This document shows, piece by piece, positions 1 to 5,878 of a stretch of DNA of 18,407 nucleotides. Origin of the DNA: JALZDI01 sp965653225 (GTDB lineage Bacteria; Actinomycetota; Actinomycetes; Propionibacteriales; Nocardioidaceae); NCBI GenBank assembly GCA_965653225.1, contig CBFGZI010000081.1, positions 1 through 18,407 of the forward strand, written 5' to 3'. The translations under genes were made by a program, and so were the position numbers. Below the pieces are notes generated by a model. It saw only the letters and a program-made list of their open reading frames with translations. It ran no database searches and was not told the origin of the DNA. Within the stretch, counting starts at the first letter, position 1. Each line of letters starts with the position of its first letter.

Positions 1-73
1 TCAGGTCCAGCACCACGATCGCGACCAGCCCCGCGATGGTGGCGATCCAGATCTCCGGTGACACGGTGGACAC
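1..73 (-). CDS. TerC-family integral membrane protein, N-terminus only (cut by window edge)
   Basis: Reading leftward from a GTG at 73, the frame gives MSTVSPEIWIATIAGLVAIV and continues as VLDL off the window. This is a short polar start followed by the first hydrophobic helix ending in an acidic residue, as in TerC-family proteins, which are implicated in Mn2+ export and tellurite/metal resistance. A GGAGG at 84-80 lies 6 nt before this GTG, and a stop codon lies in frame just upstream, so GTG 73 is preferred over the in-frame GTG at 64. Only 24 residues are visible, so identification from protein sequence alone would be weak. The yybP-ykoY riboswitch in its leader, an element known to precede terC-type genes, makes the call much firmer. 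Confidence 0.65.
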   Translation of the reverse strand, partial: MSTVSPEIWIATIAGLVAIVVLDL

Positions 74-130
74 CTACAACCTCCGAACGTCGACGGCAGC
101 CACGTGCAGCCACGCAGCAGCGACATGTCC

Positions 131-230
131 GGAGGTCTCTTCCGCCCCCACCTCGGGGGCCGGCAGCGCCGGGAGCACCACCTCGGGTGTTCCGTGATGA
201 CGACACTGCCGCGGAGGAATACTCCCCTCC
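131..230 (-). ncRNA. yybP-ykoY manganese riboswitch in the terC leader
   Basis: Read on the minus strand, the leader has the hallmark layout of the yybP-ykoY family. P1 is formed by GGAGG (230-226) and CCTCC (135-131). The conserved 5' run GGGGAGTA is at 227-220, the L1 signature GTCGTCA is at 204-198, and the 3' L3 segment GGAAGAGA runs directly into the P1 strand. The same order is found in the structurally characterised Lactococcus lactis element (GGGGAGUAG, GUCGUCA, AGCAAGACC before P1). The family binds Mn2+ and controls Mn exporters and TerC-like proteins. The GTG start of the TerC gene is 58 nt downstream. Whether control is transcriptional or translational is not clear, although the SD (84-80) lies outside the aptamer. 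Confidence 0.82.
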
Positions 231-248
231 ACTGCTAATACAGCGCGG

Positions 249-267
249 CCGACTGTATACAGGTCGG
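249..267. promoter_or_regulatory. Operator-like palindrome CTGTATACAG upstream of the terC riboswitch
   Basis: A perfect 10-bp palindrome CTGTATACAG (253-262) is flanked by CCGAC on the left and GTCGG on the right, offset by one base. It sits just upstream of the riboswitch 5' end, where the terC promoter should be; a TGTATT hexamer follows on the minus strand. The TGTATACA core resembles GntR-family operators. No regulator gene is adjacent within the window. Confidence 0.35.
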
Positions 268-295
268 TTCGGATCGGTCCAGTGCGCGCTCGCGC

Positions 296-904
296 CTACG
301 CGAGGTTGGCCTTCTCCGCGGTGATCGTGGTGTCGTCGCCATGTCCGGTGTGGACCACGGTCCTGTCGGGCAGATCGAACAGGCGGGTCCGGATGGACTC
401 CTTGATCTGGTCCTCGTCGCTGAACGACCGTCCGGTCGCGCCGGGCCCGCCCTGGAACAGCGTGTCACCGGTGAACACGCAGTCCAGCTCGGGCGCGTAG
501 AAGCACACTGCGCCCGGCGCGTGTCCCGGCGTGTGGAGCACGCGCAGGGTGGTGCCGCCCACGGTGAGCTCGTCCCCGTCTGCGAGGTCGACGTCCCAGA
601 GTTGGTCGGTGTGGGTCAGCTCCCACAGCGGCCGGTCGTCGGGGTGCAGCATGATCGGCGCCGCCACCCGCTCGCGCAGCGCGGGCGCGACCCTGCAGTG
701 GTCGTCGTGGGCGTGGGTGAGCAGGATCGCTCGGACCGTGCGGTCGCCGACCAGGGCGGTGATGCCGACGACCGAGTGCGGGGCGTCGATGACGACGCAC
801 TCGGCGTCGTCGCCCACCACCCAGATGTTGTTGTCGACGTCGAAGGTCTGGCCGTCGAGGCTGAACGTACCGCTGGAGACGTCGTGGGCGATGCGCGCCG
901 CCAT
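296..904 (-). CDS. MBL-fold hydrolase coupled to mscR, probable S-formylmycothiol hydrolase
   Basis: This 202-residue glyoxalase II-like metallo-beta-lactamase protein has the metal motif THAHDDH at 63-69, PGH with H128, TGD with D147 and TGHG with H188, so the dinuclear metal site looks complete. It directly follows mscR: the mscR stop TGA and this ATG share one base (TGATG), and a GTG one codon earlier (907) would give a 4-nt overlap, so translational coupling is likely. The same order, mycothiol-dependent formaldehyde dehydrogenase then MBL protein, is found in mycobacteria (Rv2259-Rv2260). The inferred role is hydrolysis of the S-formylmycothiol produced by MscR, releasing formate and mycothiol in the cytoplasm. 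The fold is certain; the substrate is inferred from context. Confidence 0.9.
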   Translation of the reverse strand: MAARIAHDVSSGTFSLDGQTFDVDNNIWVVGDDAECVVIDAPHSVVGITALVGDRTVRAILLTHAHDDHCRVAPALRERVAAPIMLHPDDRPLWELTHTDQLWDVDLADGDELTVGGTTLRVLHTPGHAPGAVCFYAPELDCVFTGDTLFQGGPGATGRSFSDEDQIKESIRTRLFDLPDRTVVHTGHGDDTTITAEKANLA

Positions 905-2013
905 CACAGCACCACCACCGAGCGCAGCACCGGCTCCTGGTCACGGCCGCCGTGCATCTTCTCGAACGCCGCCTCCACGTCGTCGATCCCGATCTCCTCG
1001 GTCACGAACGCGTCGAGGTCCAGCCGTCCCTGCTGGTACAGGTCGACCAGGGTCGGGAAGTCGCGGTCGGGCAGGCAGTCGCCGTACCAGCTCGACTTCA
1101 GCGCACCGCCGCGGCCGAAGACGTCGATGAACGGCAGGTCCGGCATCCGCATGTGGGGGGTCGGCACGCCGACCAGCACGACCGTGCCCGCGTAGTCCCG
1201 GGCGTAGAACGCCTGCTCCCAGGTGTCCGGACGGCCGACCGCCTCGATGACGACGTCGGCGCCGTGCCCGCCGGTGAGCGCCTCGACGGCCGCGACCGGG
1301 TCGGTGGCCGAGGAGTCCACTGTGTGCGTGGCTCCGAGCCGCTTCGCGGCCGCGAGCTTCCGCGCGTCGATGTCGATCGCGATGATCGTGGTCGCCCCGG
1401 CCAGTACCGACCCGGCGACCGCCGCCACGCCGACGCCGCCACAGCCGAAGACGGCGACCGACATACCGCGGGTGACGCCGCCGGTGTTGATCGCCGCGCC
1501 GATGCCGGCCATCACGCCGCAGCCGAGCAGGCCCACCGCGGCCGGTCGCGCGGACGGGTCGACCTTCGTGCACTGCCCGGCGGCCACAAGGGTCTTCTCG
1601 GCGAAGGCGCCGATGCCCAGCGCGGGCGTCAACACGACGCCGTCGCTCTCACCGCCGGCGAGGGTCATCTGCTGCGTGGCGTTGTGGGTGGAGAAGCAGT
1701 ACCACGGCTGACCGCGCCTACAGGCGCGGCACTCGCCGCACACCGCACGCCAGTTCAGGACCACGAAGTCACCCGGCCAGAGGTCGGTGACGTCCTCGCC
1801 GACCGCCTCGACGACTCCGGCGGCCTCATGGCCGAGCAGGAACGGGAAGTCGTCGTTGATGCCACCCTGGCGGTAGTGCAGGTCTGTGTGGCAGACCCCG
1901 CACGACTGCACCCGGACGAGGGCCTCCCCGGGTCCGGGGTCCGGCACGTTGATGTTCACGGTCTCGACGGGCTTTCCCTTCGCCCGCGCGATGACGGCCT
2001 TCACCTGCTGCAT
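904..2013 (-). CDS. mscR: S-(hydroxymethyl)mycothiol dehydrogenase / S-nitrosomycothiol reductase
   Basis: This 369-residue zinc-dependent class III-type alcohol dehydrogenase has catalytic zinc ligands C41 (GVCHTD), H62 (GHE) and C165 (LLGCG). Structural zinc cysteines are at 92, 95, 98 and 106. The Rossmann motif GCGGVG is at 190-195, with an acidic residue (IAIDID, about 214) that favours NAD. Length and motifs match mycothiol-dependent formaldehyde dehydrogenase, which oxidises the hydroxymethyl adduct of mycothiol and reduces S-nitrosomycothiol. The start is ATG 2013, with GAGGGAG about 5 nt upstream. It is the first gene of a two-gene operon with the MBL hydrolase. The family includes other mycothiol- or alcohol-specific members, but the downstream MBL partner supports this assignment. 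Confidence 0.93.
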   Translation of the reverse strand: MQQVKAVIARAKGKPVETVNINVPDPGPGEALVRVQSCGVCHTDLHYRQGGINDDFPFLLGHEAAGVVEAVGEDVTDLWPGDFVVLNWRAVCGECRACRRGQPWYCFSTHNATQQMTLAGGESDGVVLTPALGIGAFAEKTLVAAGQCTKVDPSARPAAVGLLGCGVMAGIGAAINTGGVTRGMSVAVFGCGGVGVAAVAGSVLAGATTIIAIDIDARKLAAAKRLGATHTVDSSATDPVAAVEALTGGHGADVVIEAVGRPDTWEQAFYARDYAGTVVLVGVPTPHMRMPDLPFIDVFGRGGALKSSWYGDCLPDRDFPTLVDLYQQGRLDLDAFVTEEIGIDDVEAAFEKMHGGRDQEPVLRSVVVL

Positions 2014-2094
2014 GTCACTCCCTCTGGACTGACTCCGGTGTACGCCTCCCCCGGTAAGGCCGGAGTCCCGCGTGACACCCCTGCGCGCTCGACA

Positions 2095-2114
2095 GGCTAC
2101 CGGGACGGGTAGCC
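2095..2114 (-). terminator. Stem-loop between the methyltransferase and mscR
   Basis: GGCTACC (2095-2101) pairs with GGTAGCC (2108-2114) across a 6-nt loop, about 55 nt beyond the methyltransferase stop and upstream of mscR. There is no T-run, so it could be a weak terminator or a leader structure of mscR. Confidence 0.3.
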
Positions 2115-2168
2115 ACGTTCGCGCAGACGGAGCGGGACGAAGTCAGTACGGGCCCCGGGCGGGCCGCA

Positions 2169-2846
2169 TCATCCCGCGTCGACGAACGTGAACAGACGCG
2201 CAGGCTCGAACGGCGAGGGCGCCACGCGCAGGGTATGCACACCTACCCGGAAGCGCATGTCGGACGGGCGGACGAAGGCGGTCTCATCGAAGCCCGCGGA
2301 TGCAAACAGCTCGCGCACCCACTCGCTGGGGTCCGCACCGGCAGCGGATGGGTCGCGGCGATCCGCACGGCGACCACGGGTCCAGATGACCGAGGCTCCG
2401 GGTGCCAGGAGCGCGGGCAGATGTCCGACGGTGCGCTCGATGCCGGCGTCCGAGATGTTCCCGAAGACGCCGCACAGCATGAACACGTCCGCGGGACAGT
2501 AGTCCGCGAAGGACTCGGTGCTGCCCGCATCGGCTGCGCGCACCACCAGGTCCTCCAGACCGAGACCTCGCGCGGACTTGCGCGCCGTGCCTGCGAGGGT
2601 GTCGTCGAGCTCGACGAGAAGGGCGTGCACGTGCTGGTCCGCCCTGCTCGCAAGAACCGGCAGCGTGTCGCGCCCGTCGCCTGCGCACAGGCTGACCAGC
2701 TGCGTCCGCCCACCGTTGCCTCGCACCTCGAGCCGGCTGAGGACCTGGTCGAGCTGCTCTCTCACGACGTTGAGCCGATGAGACAGCGACGACGTGGGGT
2801 CGTCGTACTCGCGATGCCACTGATGCCAGTCTCGAGCCGGACGCAT
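2169..2846 (-). CDS. Class I SAM-dependent methyltransferase-like protein
   Basis: This is a 225-residue protein with a SAM-binding motif LCAGDGRD at 53-60, an acidic position VELDD at about 78-82, and an FGN segment (128-130) near motif IV. Its N-terminus (RDWHQWHREYDDPTSSLSHRL) is typical of uncharacterised actinobacterial methyltransferases rather than of a named enzyme. The open frame extends upstream, but ATG 2846 is chosen because homologous-looking sequence begins there and a longer form would run into the promoter of the divergent regulator gene. No strong SD precedes this ATG. The substrate is unknown, and nothing in the neighbourhood (ClgR-like regulator, mscR) specifies one. Confidence 0.75.
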   Translation of the reverse strand: MRPARDWHQWHREYDDPTSSLSHRLNVVREQLDQVLSRLEVRGNGGRTQLVSLCAGDGRDTLPVLASRADQHVHALLVELDDTLAGTARKSARGLGLEDLVVRAADAGSTESFADYCPADVFMLCGVFGNISDAGIERTVGHLPALLAPGASVIWTRGRRADRRDPSAAGADPSEWVRELFASAGFDETAFVRPSDMRFRVGVHTLRVAPSPFEPARLFTFVDAG

Positions 2847-2926
2847 GCGGCAAAGTCTGAGGCATGCCGGGAACGGGCGCACGGTGTCGGCGTCTCGGAG
2901 CAGGGCGACCCGACCGGCCCCGGGTA

Positions 2927-2949
2927 GGCTGGCCGAGTCGGCGAGGAGG
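2927..2949 (+). promoter_or_regulatory. Putative -10 (TAGGCT) and AGGAGG ribosome binding site of the ClgR/PopR-like gene
   Basis: A TANNNT-type hexamer TAGGCT lies at 2927-2932, about 23 nt before the start codon. A strong AGGAGG at 2944-2949 is 5 nt before ATG 2955 and fixes that start. No clear -35 is visible. The divergent methyltransferase gene starts at 2846, so this 108-bp gap must carry both promoters. Confidence 0.4.
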
Positions 2950-2954
2950 CACTG

Positions 2955-3287
2955 ATGAGCGGACCCAACGTCGTACCGCTGCGGCGTCACACCAGGCAGC
3001 CGGAGCCACCGCTGCGCGAGGCGATCGGTGAGGCGCTGCGGCGCACGCGCACCGCGCAGGGACGCACTCTCAAGGAGGTCGCGGAGGTCGCGGGCGTCTC
3101 CATGCAGTACCTCTCCGAGGTGGAGCGTGGCCGCAAGGAGGCCTCGTCGGAGATCCTCGAGGCGGTGTGCGTGTCACTGCGGATCCGGCTCTCTGACCTG
3201 GTGGCGCAGACCCATCAGGTGCTGACCGTCGACTCCCGCCCCGTCCCGACCGGGCCGCCGCGGGGGACCATGCTCATGGCCGCGTGA
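2955..3287 (+). CDS. ClgR/PopR-type XRE-family activator of clp genes
   Basis: This 110-residue cytoplasmic DNA-binding protein has one Cro/C1-type helix-turn-helix domain at about 20-83. The core (REAIGEALRRTRTAQGRTLK, then SMQYLSEVERGRKEASSEIL) closely follows the ClgR/PopR family. These actinobacterial activators switch on clp protease genes and are themselves degraded by Clp, for which the C-terminal Ala-Ala of PopR/ClgR is the degron. This protein also ends in MAA. The gene converges on two clpP genes and its last 14 bases overlap the 3' end of the distal one. This supports the clpP operon as target and feedback by proteolysis, PopR-like if it controls only this secondary pair. Whether it is ClgR or PopR cannot be settled without its operator data. 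Confidence 0.85.
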   Translation: MSGPNVVPLRRHTRQPEPPLREAIGEALRRTRTAQGRTLKEVAEVAGVSMQYLSEVERGRKEASSEILEAVCVSLRIRLSDLVAQTHQVLTVDSRPVPTGPPRGTMLMAA

Positions 3288-3894
3288 GGGACAGCTCCGA
3301 CACCTGGCTGCGATGGGTGATGATGCCGTCGATCAGCCCGTACGCGCGCGCCTCGTCGGCGTCGAAGATGCGTTCCCGGTCCGTGTCGGCGCGCAGCGTG
3401 TCGATGCCCCGGCCCGTGTGCCGGCTGAGCACCTCGAGCATCTGCCCGCGCACCCGGGTCACCTCGCGGGCCTGAAGCTGCAGGTCTGACAACGCGCCCT
3501 GGCCACGCGACTCGGGTTGATGAAGCAGGATCCGGGAGTGGCTCAACGCGAACCGCTTGCCCGGCGCGCCGGCCGCCAGCAGCACCGCCGCGGCCGAGCT
3601 CGCCTGCCCGAGGCAGAACGTCGACACATCAGGCAGGACGAACTGCATCGTGTCGTAGATCGCCATCAGCGCGGTGAAGGAACCGCCGGGCGAGTTGATG
3701 TACAGCGCGATCTCCTCACCCGGGCTCGTGGCCTCCAGATGCAGGAACTGCGCCATCACCACGTTGGCGACGTCGTCGTCGATCTCGCTGCCGAGGAAGA
3801 CGATCCTCTCGGAGAGCAGCCGGCTGAACACGTCGGTCGCCCGCTCGCCGGTGTGGGTGCGTTCGATGACGTTGGGGATCGTGTAATGGCCCAT
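3274..3894 (-). CDS. clpP: ATP-dependent Clp protease proteolytic subunit, ClpP2-like, Glu in place of catalytic Asp
   Basis: This 206-residue ClpP-fold serine peptidase subunit resembles actinobacterial ClpP2 (TALMAIYDTMQ and GQASSAAAVLLAAG). The nucleophile is S100 and the triad His is H125 (ILLHQP). At the position of E. coli D171, in the DTERDRF context, this protein reads DTDRERIF, so the third triad residue is Glu (E174, codon GAA at 3375-3373) rather than Asp. It lies 3 nt after the upstream clpP and is surely cotranscribed. In actinobacteria two different ClpP rings form one mixed tetradecamer that works with ClpX or ClpC. This copy may be a less active or structural partner. The start MGHYTIPNVIERT is the usual ClpP N-terminus. 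Function as a ClpP is certain; activity is open. Confidence 0.95.
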   Translation of the reverse strand: MGHYTIPNVIERTHTGERATDVFSRLLSERIVFLGSEIDDDVANVVMAQFLHLEATSPGEEIALYINSPGGSFTALMAIYDTMQFVLPDVSTFCLGQASSAAAVLLAAGAPGKRFALSHSRILLHQPESRGQGALSDLQLQAREVTRVRGQMLEVLSRHTGRGIDTLRADTDRERIFDADEARAYGLIDGIITHRSQVSELSLTRP

Positions 3895-3897
3895 GGC

Positions 3898-4548
3898 TCA
3901 GATCCCCGTCCTGCGGCCCACTCCGTGACCGATGGTGTCGAGGGAGTCCACGACCCGGTCGATCATCCCGTACGTGCGAGCCTCCTCGGCCGAGAACCAG
4001 CGGTCGCGGTCGCTGTCCCTGCGGATCGTGTCGACCGACTGTCCGGTGTTCTCGGCGAGCAGCTGCTCCATCTGCCGCTTGGAGTGCTCGAGGTTCTCGG
4101 CCTGGATCTCGATGTCCGCGGCCGTGCCGGCGATCCCGGCCGATCCCTGGTGCATCATGATCCGGGTGTGCGGGAGGCTGTACCGCTTCCCCTTCGTGCC
4201 GGCGCAGAGCAGGAACTGGCCCATGCTGGCTGCGAAGCCCATCCCCATGGTCGCGACGTCGTTCGGGATCAGGCGCATCGTGTCGTAGATCGCCATCCCG
4301 GCGTACACCACGCCGCCGGGGCTGTTGATGTACAGGCTGATGTCGGCGCGCTGGTCCTCCGCCGACAGCAACAGCAGCTGTGAGCACACCCGGTTCGCGC
4401 TCACCTCGTCGACCTCAGTACCGAGCAGGATGATCCGGTGGTGCAGCAGGCGGGCGGCGAGCTCGTCGTCGAACATGTGCCCGCCCGGAGCCGCGTCGGC
4501 GGCTGAGGTGAGCCGGCTGGTCGGGCTGAGCAGAGCGGACGGTTTCAT
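3898..4548 (-). CDS. clpP: ATP-dependent Clp protease proteolytic subunit, ClpP1-like
   Basis: This 216-residue ClpP has an intact triad: S108 in GFAASMGQF, H133 in IMMHQGS and D182 in DSDRDRWF. The AGMAIYDTM and ASMG signatures resemble ClpP1 of the actinobacterial pair. Residues 1-25 form a propeptide-like N-terminal extension ahead of MFDDELAARLL. The start is ATG 4548 with GGGAGG about 6 nt upstream; the open frame extends to 4872, but that extension carries no ClpP sequence. It is the first gene of the clpP-clpP operon. A convergent ClgR/PopR-like gene and dyad symmetries 84-105 bp upstream of its start suggest control like that of the Streptomyces clpP3-clpP4 operon, expressed when the housekeeping ClpP1P2 fails. 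Confidence 0.96.
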   Translation of the reverse strand: MKPSALLSPTSRLTSAADAAPGGHMFDDELAARLLHHRIILLGTEVDEVSANRVCSQLLLLSAEDQRADISLYINSPGGVVYAGMAIYDTMRLIPNDVATMGMGFAASMGQFLLCAGTKGKRYSLPHTRIMMHQGSAGIAGTAADIEIQAENLEHSKRQMEQLLAENTGQSVDTIRRDSDRDRWFSAEEARTYGMIDRVVDSLDTIGHGVGRRTGI

Positions 4549-4780
4549 GGTTCCTCCCTCGACGACCTCGTGCGGTCGCGGTGACTCGTTGCTGTCACTG
4601 TGGTCGAGGTTCGGGCGATGCCGGGCACTTCTCTGCTGAGGGCAGATCTGCCCACGGCGAACGCTTTGCAGCTGGTTGCGGCGTTCACAGCAAGACCCAG
4701 CAAACTTCACCGACGAGGAGATCGTCGACCAGGGCCTGGGCTTCGCTCCGACCGCGGGCGACTTCGCCGGCCGAGCACCG
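4549..4780. other. Intergenic region between the clpP operon and the LacI-family gene
   Basis: This 232-bp gap holds the clpP leader and the dyads described separately. The stretch 4701-4789 reads on the plus strand as an open, codon-like segment (PANFTDEEIVDQGLGFAPTA followed by a stop at 4787-4789). It has no start codon and might be the relic of a lost gene; I do not call it as a gene. Confidence 0.4.
4632..4653. promoter_or_regulatory. Overlapping dyads upstream of the clpP operon, candidate ClgR/PopR box
   Basis: TCTGC (4632-4636) and GCAGA (4642-4646) form an inverted repeat with a 5-bp spacer. Its right arm is shared with the perfect 14-bp palindrome GGGCAGATCTGCCC (4640-4653), so the TCTGC/GCAGA half-site occurs three times in 22 bp. 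From memory, the Streptomyces PopR site is a TTCTGCC-N3-GGCAGAA dyad, which the first repeat resembles in arms and spacing. A wider pair, GAACGC (4659-4664) and GCGTTC (4681-4686), lies farther upstream. Confidence 0.5.
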
Positions 4781-5848
4781 TCAACGTGACGACGAGGCCC
4801 GAGGGCGGGTGCTCGCGCGCCGGATGACCCGCCATCGCGGCGGACCCTGTTCGGCCGCCGAGGGATGGCCAAGGGCCAGGTGGGCGCAGCGGCTGCCCTG
4901 GTCGCGCAGCGACTGGGCGAGCGTGGTGAGGCCCTCAGGTGCTGCGGCGTCGGTGTCGTCCCAGCCCGTCACGGCCAGCGTCTCGGGAACGCTGACGCCC
5001 GCTCGGGTGGCGGCGTGGAGGGCACCGATCGCCAGCTCGTCGCTCATGGCGGCGATCGCGTCGGGCGGGTCGTCACCGGCGAGCAGCTGCTCGGTCATGG
5101 CCTGACCGTGTGCGGCGGCGTTGCCGGGGCACACCGCCACGCGAAGGTCGGCCGAGGCACCGCGCAGCCGGAGCCACGCGTCGTGGAACCCCTCCCAGCG
5201 GTGCCGGGTAACGGGGTACGTGACCGCCGCAGTGGCCGCACCGGCGAGCCACAACCTCTCGCGCGCGGGGTTGACCGGGAAGCTGAGAACCGCCGGACGA
5301 GCGGCGCCGGTGAAGGCCTCGCGGCCGATCGCGCTCGCCGCCGCGCGGTCGTCGATGCCCACCACCGGCAACCCCGGCCGGACTGGACCGGCATGCACCA
5401 CCGCCGGCAACCCGGTGGCAGCGACCGCGTCCAGCACGGGGTCGTCGTCGCTGGTGGTCCACACCACGAACGCGTCCACCACGGCGTCGGCCACCCGCTG
5501 CAGGTCGCCGGCCGCCCCGGTGAGTGGCAGCAGGGTCAGCCCGACGGCTTCGTCGGCGCAGACCTCGGCGACCCCGGACAGGAACCGAGCCGCCTGCGGG
5601 TCTTCGAAGGCGTACGTCAACCGCTCGGCCCAGACGATGCCGAGGCTCCCCGCCCGGCCCCGGCGCAGCGACCGCGCACCGGGGTGCGGACCCGGGTAGC
5701 CAAGCCTCTGCGCGGCCGCATGCACCTTGGCCGCCGCCGCGGGCGAGAGCCGCTCGGGCTGGGAGTACGCGTACGACACCGTCATCGGCGACACGCCCGC
5801 CGCCTCTGCGACCTGGCGCATCGTCGGCCGCGGCCGTGCTTGCCCCAT
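4781..5848 (-). CDS. LacI-family transcriptional regulator, divergent from an MFS transporter
   Basis: This 355-residue repressor-type protein has an N-terminal LacI helix-turn-helix at about 9-29 (TMRQVAEAAGVSPMTVSYAY), a hinge around 49-66 and a periplasmic-binding-protein-like effector domain from about 68. The domain ends in the usual DELAIGALHAATRAGVSVPE and GWDDTDAA blocks (about 285-325). The start is ATG 5848. No SD precedes it, but a TAGAGT hexamer ends 6 nt before the ATG, which suggests a leaderless mRNA. It is divergent from the MFS gene with 15 bp between the two starts, and an inverted repeat with a central CG lies across the MFS start. It probably represses both genes until a transported small molecule, perhaps a sugar or nucleoside, is bound; the ligand is unknown. 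Confidence 0.9.
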   Translation of the reverse strand: MGQARPRPTMRQVAEAAGVSPMTVSYAYSQPERLSPAAAAKVHAAAQRLGYPGPHPGARSLRRGRAGSLGIVWAERLTYAFEDPQAARFLSGVAEVCADEAVGLTLLPLTGAAGDLQRVADAVVDAFVVWTTSDDDPVLDAVAATGLPAVVHAGPVRPGLPVVGIDDRAAASAIGREAFTGAARPAVLSFPVNPARERLWLAGAATAAVTYPVTRHRWEGFHDAWLRLRGASADLRVAVCPGNAAAHGQAMTEQLLAGDDPPDAIAAMSDELAIGALHAATRAGVSVPETLAVTGWDDTDAAAPEGLTTLAQSLRDQGSRCAHLALGHPSAAEQGPPRWRVIRRASTRPRASSSR

Positions 5849-5851
5849 GTT

Positions 5852-5860
5852 TAGACTCTA
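5852..5860. promoter_or_regulatory. Overlapping antiparallel -10 hexamers for two leaderless genes
   Basis: On the plus strand TAGACT (5852-5857) ends 6 nt before the MFS GTG at 5864. On the minus strand TAGAGT (5860-5855) ends 6 nt before the LacI ATG at 5848. Both fit the TANNNT -10 pattern at the distance expected when transcription starts on the first base of the start codon. Neither has a recognisable -35 or an SD. Confidence 0.5.
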
Positions 5861-5862
5861 TC

Positions 5863-5878
5863 TGTGTATCGTTACACA
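5863..5878. promoter_or_regulatory. Probable LacI-family operator TGTGTATCGTTACACA
   Basis: Arms TGTGTA and TACACA flank TCGT with a central CG, the typical shape of a LacI-family site. It covers the first codons of the MFS gene and falls at about -15 to -30 relative to the LacI start, so one bound repressor could block both divergent transcripts. Confidence 0.6.

Noticed and set aside
341..2112. Long plus-strand frames opposite the MBL and mscR genes
   Set aside because: They are high-GC shadows of well-identified minus-strand genes with complete motifs; their translations are Arg/Gly/Val-rich and without domains.
4581..5105. Plus-strand frame of 174 codons at the LacI 3' end
   Set aside because: It overlaps the LacI gene antisense and has low-complexity composition. 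Only the short 4701-4789 stretch in another frame looked protein-like, and it has no start.
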